From assembly GCA_026770585.1 (NCBI GenBank), contig MU646663.1, forward strand, positions 270,715-282,033: DNA of 11,319 nucleotides. Reading direction: 5' to 3'. Position 1 is the first letter of the stretch; each line of letters opens with the position of its first letter. The stretch is from Baffinella frigidus (Eukaryota; Cryptophyceae; Cryptomonadales; Baffinellaceae). The notes beneath the pieces are model-generated. The model saw only the letters and a program-made list of their open reading frames with translations, did not search any database and was not told the origin of the DNA. The position numbers and the translations under genes are program-made. Positions 1 to 9,000 of the stretch are shown piece after piece.

Positions 1-54
1 TTGTCTCGGCGGGCTCTTCGGGGCCGCGCATCCTCAGCGGCAGTCGAGAAGCAA
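1..54 (+). repeat. Direct repeat, left copy
   Basis: Shares TCTTCGGGGCCGCGCATCCT and flanking bases with 266-336, ending in both cases with GAGAAGCAA. The left copy runs into exon 1 and is open in the exon 1 frame, so it may be coding. The right copy has small insertions and lies in intron 1. Confidence 0.7.
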
Positions 55-56
55 AG

Positions 57-83
57 CTGACGCTGGTCAACGATCTCGACCTG
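57..83 (+). CDS. Exon 1: LVNDLDL strand of subtilase C-terminal domain
   Basis: Encodes LTLVNDLDL. The LVNDLDL string is a hallmark of the C-terminal beta-sandwich of KP-43-like subtilases. Donor GTACTC follows at 84, phase 0. The start at 57 assumes the AG at 55-56 as acceptor, but the frame is open back to base 3, so the exon may be longer and run off the window. Translation into exon 2 continues as LDL-VLV, the expected next strand. Confidence 0.7.
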
Positions 84-3000
84 GTACTCCACCGTGGTGC
101 GTTGGTGCTTTATTGTACACCCGCATCGAAGGCCACGCCCACCTCACTCTTGAGGAGATGGGAACCATCTACGGATGCGCTCCTCGACCCCACCTACCTA
201 GGTCCGGCTCGTTACTTCCGTTAACGGAGGTTCCACTTCTGCTTTGAGACGTTCAACTCTCGACTTTTGTCTCGGTGGGCAGCACTCTTCGGGGCCGCGC
301 ATCCTCAACTTCAGCTTCTCGACAGTTGAGAAGCAAGAAACCCTACTAATCCCCACAATCTAGACCCTATACCCTATACACTAAACCCTACTAAATGCGA
401 ACCAATACCAGGTCCTCGTCCGACCGGGCGGGGCAGCCGGGGGGGTCACGATTCTAGGCAACCACAAGCTCAACGACACACGGTGACCCTACACCCTAAA
501 CCCTAAACCCTGAACCCTAAATTCTGGACCCTAACCCCTAACCTTAGACTATGAACCCTAACATGTAAAGTTGGGGGGTCACAATTCTAGGCAACCACAA
601 ACTCAACGACACCCGGTACGCCACACAGCTTTGGGGTTTGGGTGTGTGTGTTTGGCGTTGAGGGTTTCGGGTGTAAGGTTTCTGGTTCAAGAATTTGGGA
701 GGTGGGATTCGGGCTTCCGAATCCCAACGTGCTTTCCCCGGCAGCGGCAAACTCAATGACACGTGGTGCGCCCTGACCCCGACTCCCGAAACCCAAACCC
801 GGAATCTTGAAACCCAAATCCTAAACCCCGAACCCCAGAGCCCGAAACCACAAACCACCCCCCCTTAACCCTACACTCTAAACCCTGCCCCCTACACCCA
901 CAAACACCCACAAACGCAAACCCCAAACACCAAACCCCAGACCCCAGACCCCAAACCCTAAACCCTAAACCCTAAACCCTAAACCCTAAACCCTAAATTC
1001 TAAACTAAACACTACACCCTAAACCCTAAGCTCGCGCCCTAAAACATAGGTGTGAGGACGCAGCGTGTGCTGAGCCTGACCGGCTCAACTTTGACACCCT
1101 ACCTTAACACCCAGAACCGTAAACCCTCTGGCCCCAAATCCTAAACCCTAAACCGAAACCGAAATGAAGGTGCGAGGACGCGGCGTGTGCTGAGGCGGAC
1201 CGGCTCAACACCAACGAGCAGATCGTTGTCGAGAACCCCGCGGCTGGCGTGTATCAGGTACCCAGCGCCCTAGACCCTAAACCCTAATCCCCAAACCCTA
1301 TACCCTAAACCCTAAACCCTAAACCCTAAACCCTAAACCCTAAACCCTAAACCCTAAGCCGTAAACCCTAAACCCAAAACCCTAAACACCAAACCCTAAA
1401 CCCTAAACACCAAACCCCAACCCAAGTCTGGCTGCTGGGCAGCAGCGGCGTTCATTCTCAATTCTACACCCTAACCCCTAAAAAACCATACCATTATAAA
1501 TTCTGAGCCTCAAACCCTAAACCCTAAACCCGAAACCCTAAACCATAAACCATAAACCCTGAACCATAAAATCTCAGTCTCAAGCCCTCAACCTGGAACC
1601 AAGTGTGGGTGCTGGGCAGCAGCCTCTTGTACCCGAAACCTTAACCCGAAACCCCTAACCCCAAAGCCCCAAACCCCAAACCTCAAACCCTCAACCTCAA
1701 ACCTCAAACCCCAAACCCCAACCCCCAAACTCCAAACCCAAACCCGGAACTAGGTGTGGGTGATGGGCAGCAGCGTGGTATACCACGACGACGAGGACAA
1801 CGTGCCTACCCAGGTTTGCAAACCCTAGCTCTGTCCCACGATTTCGGCTCCTCCTCAATTCGCCCCCCCCAAAATTTCTCATGTGAATTTCCTGGGGCGT
1901 TGGCGAAATTTACCTTGGAAATGTGGTGGGGGGGCGAATTGATGAGGAGTCCAAATCGAGTGGGACAGAGCTAGAAACCCCGTGAAGAAAGAGCGCGCGC
2001 GCAGCGCTAGTCCAGAGAGAGCGCACGCGCTCTTGACTCGCGCTCTTGACTAGCAAGAGTGCTAGTCAGACTGATCGCTGCGCGCGCGCTAAAAGAATCA
2101 ACCCCCCCAAAGCCCAGCTCTCCACTCGCGCTGCGCGCGGGCTAGGGGTTAGGTTTTGGCACCGGGCGAAAGAGGAGGAGGTCGAGGGTGCATGCGCGGG
2201 AGGAGGTTGGGGTTCAGCAGGGGTGGGTGCTGGGCAGCTGCATTGTGTATGCCGATGACGAGGACAACGTGCTTTCCCAGTTTTGGGGTTTGAGGTTTGG
2301 GGTTTGGGGGGTTGGTTCTGGATTTTGAGGTTTGGGGTTTGGGCTGTGGGCTGTGGGCTGTGGGGTGCGGGTTTGGGGTTTGGGGTTCATTGTTTGGGAT
2401 GTGGGTTGTGGGGTGTGAACCTGAAGTCCCAATCCCGAATGCAGGCATACGCGCTCGCCATTACCGGCCCGGGCCTCGAAGCCGTCTCCGCCTCAAATTC
2501 AACCCTAAACCCTAATCCCTAATCTCTAAACCATAATCTTCAACCCTATCCCCAAACCAGGCAAACGAGCCCCTGAACCCTAAACCCTAAACCCTAAACC
2601 CTAAACCCTAAACCCCAAACCCCAAACCCCAACCCCCAACCCCAAACTCCAAACCCCAAACCCCCAACCATAATCCAGGCATACGCGCTCGCCATCACGG
2701 GCCCGGGCCTCGAAGCCATCTCCGCCTCAGACTCGCAGTGCCCTCCAGGTCCTTCTTCACATTCGCATCAGAAAACACCCCGGTCACGGCCGATTTGTAC
2801 GAGGATATTCTCTGGGCACGTCCAATTCGTACCAGAAAACACCCCGGTCACGGCCGATTTGTACCAGAAAACATTCTGGTCCGTCCGATTTGTACCAGAA
2901 AACATTCTGGTCCCGTCTGATTTGTACGGGGAGACTCCCTGGCCCCGTCAAATTAAGAGAGGGGGCAATCGGGCCCGGGCCTCTTCGCCATCTCCGCCTC

Positions 3001-6000
3001 AGACCCGCATTGCCCTGCAGGTGCGTCCCGTATCCCCTCCGATTCGTGCCAGAAAACAAGTTGCAGAAAAAAACATGTTACAGAAAAAACGTTGCCACAA
3101 CCAGAAAACAAACCTGCCAAAAATGCCTCATTCTGCCGATTAATACCTAAAACACCCCGATCACGTCCAACCCAACCCCCAAACCCTGACTTGGCAGGCT
3201 GCCCGGCGGGGTGCAGCGGCGCGCGGGGGACGTGCCCCGACGCCGCGTTCGATTCGTACCTGGAAAACACCCTGGTCCCGTCCAATTTGTACAGGGAAAA
3301 ACTCCGGCCACGTCCGATTCGTACCAGAAAACACCCTGGTCACGTCCGATTCATACCGAGAAACGTCCAGTTAATAGCATAAAATGGTATTAATACCACG
3401 GTCCCGTCCAAGTAATACCGGGTTTCGGTGTTGCAACACAATTCGCAGGTTGTCCCGCGGGGTGCAGCGACCCTACACCCTCAGTCCTTACCCCCAACCC
3501 CTAAACTCTCAACTCTCAACCCTCAACCCCACACCCTAACCCAGGCTGCCCGGCAGACTGCAGCGGCGCGCGGACGTGCTCCTGGTTGGTATTAACACCA
3601 CGGTCCCGTGCAAGTAATACCATACACCATAATTGGCAGGCTGCCCGGCGGGGTGCAGCGGCGAGCGGGGGACGTGCACCGACGCGGCGACTGGCGCCTG
3701 CACGTGCACGCCCCCCTACCAGGTGCCCAACTCCGAAACCCGAAACCCGAAACCGTAGACCGTAAACCCGAAACCCAAAAACAATAAACCCCTAACCCCA
3801 AACCCTCGACCCCAAATATCTCGACCCTCTCACACCAACTTTAAATCCTGCCACACAAACAACTACCCCCTGAACCCCAACAACTAAACCCTCTAACGCA
3901 AACACACAAACCCTCTCATGTAACTCTACACCCCCACACCACACCAAGGGTTCGGGGTCGCGAGCGTGCAGGAGTGCCCGGGGGGGGTCGGCGCGTGCCC
4001 ACATGTTATCAGCCTTGTAAAGAGTCAACTACACTGCTAGCCAGGATTTTTTGCCTAAGTCAATCCCCCTTGAAACTGTCCACTTTCGGATCCAAAACGC
4101 CCCAGGGGCGTCCAAATTTACCACACCTCTCCCCCGTTTTTAAAACAATTGACTCATACAAAATCTTCTGGCTAGCAGTGAACTAGAGGAAACTGAAACC
4201 CTCTCGCTACCTACCAGGGGTTCGGGTGTACGAGCGTGCGGGAGTGCCCGGGGGGCGCGGGGCCAGGGGCGTGCTCGGGGCACGGAACATGCGTGGTACA
4301 CCCGAAACCCTGCACCCTACACCCTACGCCCTACACCCTACACCCGAAAACCGAAACCCTACACACGAAAACCGAAACCCTTTACCCAAAAACCGAAACC
4401 CTGAACCCCTCAACCCCACACCCGAACCCCAAATTTCCAACCGTAAGGGGTGGGCGCTCGGGACACGGGACCTGCGTGGTACCCTGATCCAAAAGATGCT
4501 CTGAACACTAAACCCGGACCCTACACCCCGAACCCTGAACTTGACGCCCGAAACCATGATCCAAAAGATTCCCTGAACCCCAAACCCGAAGCCCGAAACC
4601 CTGAACGCTACGCCCCAATCCCCGACCGTAAGGGGTGGGCATGGGACTTGCGTGGTAACCCCCGATCCTCACAACCGACACCATAAACCCTGAACCCTAA
4701 ACACTGAACCCTAAACCCTAACCCCTAAATTTGAAAGACTAAACACTAAACCATAAACCCTAAACCCTAAGCCGTAAACCCTAAACCCCGAACCCCAAAC
4801 CCGCAACCCTAACCTCTTGACTCTAAACCCTACACCCTTATCCCTACACCCTACACCCTACACCCTGAACTCTAAACCCGAAACCCTAAACCCAGGTTCA
4901 GCAAGGGACGTGTGAGTGCGAGACTGGGTGGGGCGGAGAGGTTCGAATCCCAAACCCCAAACCCTCAACCCTAACCCCTGAACCCTAACCCCCAAACCCT
5001 AAACTCTAAACCTTAAAAATCGAAACCCTAAGCCCCACTCCCCAAACCCCAAACCCCAAACCCCAAACCCCAAACCCCAAATCCCACTCCCCAAACCCCA
5101 AACCCCAGACCCCAAACCCTTAACCCCAAACCCGAATCCAGGACTGCAGCGAGTACCAGTGCGAGCCTGGGGTGGTCGAGAAAATCACGCTCGGTCATGA
5201 CCCCTCACCCCTAAACCCTCACCCCTAACTAAACCCGAAACCCGGAGCCCGGATCCCGAAACCCTAACCCCTAACCCCGAAACCCGAAACCCGGAACCCG
5301 GAGCCCGGAGCCCGAAACCCTAAACCCGAAACCCGAAACCCGAAAACAGGGGTGGGGAAGAGCGAGACGGTCCAAGCATGCCTCGACCCAAAAACCCAAC
5401 ACACCCCCCAAACCCCCAACCCCCAAACCCCAAACCCCAAACCCGAAAAACAGGGGTGGGCAAGAGCGAGACGGTCCAAGCATGATCCACCCCAATTCGG
5501 ACGTGACTGGGTCACGTCCGAAGTGTCCTGGTACGAATCGGACAGGACCAGGGACGCACCTGAACCCCAAACCCGAAAAACAGCGGCGGGGAAGAGCGAG
5601 ACGGTGCAAGCATGCGCGGGGAGTGACGCGCGGTACCAAGCCAACGCCGCGTGCGCGTGGGAGATCACGCTTCCGGAGGGGGGGTCCGTGGGGCTGCAAA
5701 TCACGCATCTCGAGATCGAGAGCGTCAACTACTTCATCCCTGTCCTCCCTGGTAGCCCCCCCCCCCGCTTTCTTTTCTAGGGTTTCGGGTTCAGGGTTTG
5801 GGGGTTGGGGGTTGGGGTTTCGTGCCCTTTGATACTCTCGGGGGGGGGGCTGGGAGACAAAAGGTCTGGGACCCCACACCCCAGAACAGTTTTGGGGTTT
5901 GGGTGTTTAGGGTTTGGACGTAACCCGAGCGTGAACTACTTTATCTGTGTCCTCCCTGGTACCTGATCCCGAAACACGGAACACGGAACCCGAAAGACGT

Positions 6001-9000
6001 AACCCGAAATGCGGAACACGGAACCCGGAACCCGAGGCCCGAAACCCGAAATCCGAAACACGGAACACGGAACACGGAACCTGATACCCAAAACCCGAAA
6101 CCCGAAACCCGAAACCCGAAACCCGAAACCTGAAACCCTCAACATATAGCATTAATTATTTGTAAAGCAAATATTGATTGTGAAGACTCTCTCCTCGGGG
6201 CCCAGGGTGCACCCCTAAGCCCTAAGCCCTTGCAGGATGCAACGGGACCCTACATACAGTCAATACAAACAGTTAATGGCGTGTAAAGCGACGCGTGAAG
6301 TCTCTCCCCTGAACCCTAAGCCCTGGCAGGATGCAACGGCTCGGTGTTGTGCGTTAGACCATCAACTGGGGGGGGGGGACTTAACTCTAGACCTAGGGAA
6401 ATATACTAAACCCTGGACCCTATGCCCAAAGTTCGAATGGTTGAATGGGTTCGCCCTGTGCTGGCAGGATGCAACGGGACGGTGGAGTGCGACGACGCGT
6501 GTGACTGGGACGGCCTGCACCTCATCTACGATTCAGGATTCAAGGGTTAGGGCATGGCGTTTCGCTTAGAAATCAGGGTATACGGTTCAGGTTGATGTGT
6601 AGGTTCACGCACAAACCACCCTAAACCGTAAACCCTGAACCTTGCTGGCAGGATGCAACGGGACGGTGGAGTGTGAGGACGAGTGTGACTGGGACGGCCT
6701 ACACCTCATCCGCGGCCCCCTCCCAATCGACGCCTCCGACTTCCTCTCCTCCGATTCCTACGTACGTTCACCCTACTCCCTACACCCTAAACCCTGAATC
6801 CCACACCCTACTCCCTACACCCTACACCCTCAACCCCACACCCTCACCCGCTAAACTCAGAATCCTGAACCTTCAACCCTAAACCCCAACCCTTATCGCA
6901 GGGGCAGCCCTGCCACGACTGGACCCTACTCTCTACACCCTAACCCCCGAGCCCCCTAACCCCTAAACCCTGAACCCTACACCCCACATCCTACACCCCT
7001 AGACTTCAAACCCCAAACCCCAACCCATCAACGCAGGGGCAGCCCTGCCACGACTGGGCCAAGGAGCAGCCAGGCTACTTCGGCACCCTCTGCGGGTAAA
7101 CTCTAAACCCTAAACCCCCCTAAAAATCCCTCACCCCAAAAAAATCCCTAAACCCTAAACCCTAAACCCTAAACCCTAAACCCTAAACTCTAATCCCTAA
7201 ACCCTAAACCCTAAACTCTAAACCCTACACCCTAAACCCTCAACCCTCAACCCTAAACCCTAAACCCTAAACCCTAAACCCTAAACCCTAAACCCTGCAC
7301 CCTGCACCCTACACCCTAAGGGTTTACCACGACACGTGTCCCCCTCTCCTGCCCGGCATGTCTCGCATGATCGAGGCCTCAACCCCAAACCCCAAACCCC
7401 AAACCCCAAACCCCAAACCCCAAACCCCAAACCCCAAACCCCAAACCCCAACCCCCCAAACCCCAAACCCCCAAACCCCAGGGACCTCTGGTGGCTCACA
7501 GATTCGCCATCCCTCAACTTCTCCTCAGCCCCCGCGCCTGAAGCACTCCCCGGGGGCCCCCCACAAGCCCCGCCCGTCGCCGGCTCGTTGGCTGCCACGG
7601 TACTCCCCCATCCCCCCAAGGTTTCTTTTTGAGAGTCCGTACAGGGTTCTTCGGAGGGTTCTCGGCCCTCGTCAGCTCCCGCGCTAAAGCACTCCCCCGG
7701 GGGGGGGGGCAAGCCACGCCAGCCGCCGGTTCGTTGGCTGCCACGGTAATCCCTAATCCCTCACCCCTAATCCTTGAACCCTAGTCCCTAACCCCTAACA
7801 CCGCGCCTGAAGCGCTCTCCCCTGGGGGGGCTGCCGCCGGGTTACTTGCTGCCACGGTAATCCCCCATCCCCCATCCCCCCAAGGATTCTTTTCGAGGGT
7901 TTCGGAGGGTTCTCGGCCCTCGACCTCTCGTCAGCACCCACGGCTGAAGCGCTCCCCGTTGTGCGTTGGGGAGCGGGGGAACAGGCCCCGCCTGCCGCCG
8001 GGTCCCTTGCAGCCACGGTGCTCCCCCGAGGATTCCTACCTCTGCCTCAAAGGCTGATTTGGGCCCACAGATTTGGTGCGCCCGGGCTCTTTTCCGCTCA
8101 AAAGTTGACGGGTTTGTACCGCGAACCCGCGTGTCAACTTATCGCCGCTGGGTCACTTGCTACCACGGTGCTCCCTACTCCCTCATCCCTTCACTATACA
8201 CCCATGATCCCTGACCTCTAGTCCCTCAACCGTAAACCCTAATCGCGTGCCTCCCCGGGACACAAGCCTCACGTGCCGCCGGGCCACTTGCTGCCACGGT
8301 GCTCGCCTCAGCCCTAAACCCTAAACCGTGAATCATAAGGGGTGATCCCTAATCTCTAACCCCACGGCAGGGGAGCAACGTGCTATCGCTGGTCTTCTGT
8401 TAAACACTCAACACTAAACACCAAAAACCAAAAACCAAAAACCAAACACCAAACACCAAACACCAAACACTCAACACTGGAGCCTAACCCTATCCCCAGG
8501 GGAGCAACGTGCTATCGCTGGTCTTCTGTTCGGACGACTCGACGAATTACGCGGGCTTCACGGGCAAGGTCCAAACCCTAAACCCTAAACCCTAAACCCT
8601 AAACCCTAAACCCTAAACCCTTAACCCTAAACCCTAAACCCTAAACCCTAAACCTTGAAGAGAGAAGGACCGTTATTAACATTTAAACCTTAACCGTGAA
8701 CCCGAAACCCTAAACCCTAGCGCGAGAAAGACCTTTATAGATATCTAAACCCTAAACACTAAACACTAAACACTAAACACTAAACACCAAACCCTAAACC
8801 CTAAACCCCAAACCCCAAACCCTAAACCCCAAACCCCAAACCCCAAACCCTAAACCCTACATAGAAAAAGACCTTGATGCATCCTTAACCCCTAAACCAT
8901 GAACACAGGTCACGGCGCAAGACAGCCTGGGAGGGTGCGGGCCCGGCGCCCGCCAGACCTGTATTCAACCTTAAACCCTAAGCCCCAAATCCTAAAACCT

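Larger units (their letters stand above)
483..1169 (+). other. Intron 2 (phase 2)
   Basis: Contains two 3' copies of exon 2, a 5' copy of exon 3 and telomere-like tracts, including about six perfect CCCTAAA units near 953-997. A short stretch (about 631-700) has the G-rich strand as sense, opposite to the rest. Confidence 0.7.
1258..1753 (+). other. Intron 3 (phase 0)
   Basis: Telomere-like throughout, with about seven perfect CCCTAAA units near 1303-1357 and CCCCAAA units near 1660-1740. Two 5' copies of exon 4 are embedded. Confidence 0.7.
1814..2678 (+). other. Intron 4 (phase 0)
   Basis: The most composite intron: a MITE-like element, a GC-rich inverted repeat, a full exon 4 copy, a G-strand tract (2281-2420), a 5' copy of exon 5, then C-strand CCCTAAA and CCCCAAA tracts (2576-2660) leading to the exon 5 acceptor. 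Confidence 0.7.
2749..3639 (+). other. Intron 5 (phase 1)
   Basis: Differs from other introns in being poor in heptamers. It holds two arrays of the ~31-bp palindromic repeat, a 3' exon 5 copy, an A-rich CAGAAAA stretch (3050-3120), three 5' copies of exon 6 and a short CCCTAAC-type tract (3480-3540). Confidence 0.7.
3723..4217 (+). other. Intron 6 (phase 0)
   Basis: Starts with CCCGAAA units (3735-3775), then loosely telomere-like sequence, a 5' copy of exon 7 and a MITE-like element that leads nearly up to the exon 7 acceptor. Confidence 0.7.
4296..4895 (+). other. Intron 7 (phase 0)
   Basis: Telomere-like throughout with CCCTACA and ACCGAAACCC variants near 4300-4400, two 3' copies of exon 7, then CCCTAAA/CCCTACA units up to the acceptor. 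Both exon 7 copies are preceded by the same CCGTAAGGGGTGGGC, so one was probably copied from the other. Confidence 0.7.
5194..5583 (+). other. Intron 9 (phase 1)
   Basis: CCCGAAA-type units dominate 5226-5346. Two 5' copies of exon 10 follow, with CCCCAAA units between them, and an inverted copy of the ~31-bp palindromic repeat lies at 5496-5562. Confidence 0.7.
5752..6651 (+). other. Intron 10 (phase 1)
   Basis: Begins with G-strand telomere-like DNA (5778-5820 and 5888-5918) around unique sequence, then a 3' copy of exon 10, a CCCGAAA/ACACGGA tract (5965-6135), an AT-rich patch (6140-6180) and three 5' copies of exon 11. Confidence 0.7.
7096..7481 (+). other. Intron 12 (phase 2)
   Basis: Two clean CCCTAAA tracts (7146-7188, 7250-7295), an unexplained island (7318-7380) and a 100-bp CCCCAAA tract (7381-7480) that ends in the exon 13 acceptor. 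The change from CCCTAAA to CCCCAAA is abrupt. Confidence 0.75.
7600..8499 (+). other. Intron 13 (phase 0)
   Basis: Filled mainly by exon 13 copies rather than heptamers. It also contains the left member of the ~105-bp dispersed repeat, a 5' copy of exon 14 and a CACCAAA/ACCAAAA tract (8401-8475) before the exon 14 acceptor. Confidence 0.7.

Noticed and set aside
2-247. Open frame 2 across 1-247.
   Set aside because: Frame 3 carries the recognisable LVNDLDL motif in the same stretch. Frame 2 has no recognisable feature and GC-rich sequence favours chance openness.
2763-3360. CRISPR-like array of ~31-bp repeats.
   Set aside because: Units are head to tail without unique spacers, diverged, and embedded in introns of a eukaryotic gene.
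3592-4028. Minus-strand open frames over 3592-3801 and 3792-4028.
   Set aside because: They overlap exon 6 and the exon 7 copy in antisense and consist partly of repeat translation.
4930-4960. GGTTCGAATCC at 4940-4950 looks like a tRNA T-loop / B box.
   Set aside because: No cloverleaf or A box in the preceding ~60 bases. That stretch is exon 8 and its donor, and sequence after it is heptamer repeat.
5264-5879. Long open frames on the minus strand rich in GFRVSGFGFRVSG or GLGFGVWG repeats (also 5907-6152, 7281-7712, 2149-2448, 10820-11011).
   Set aside because: They are translations of tandem heptamers, where a 7-bp unit cycles through three frames without stops. Composition is pure repeat, they overlap true exons on the other strand, and no domain is visible.
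6140-6182. AT-rich patch with TATTTG/CAAATA hairpin, considered as promoter or terminator.
   Set aside because: It lies inside intron 10 with coding exons in phase on both sides, and nothing else supports a regulatory role.
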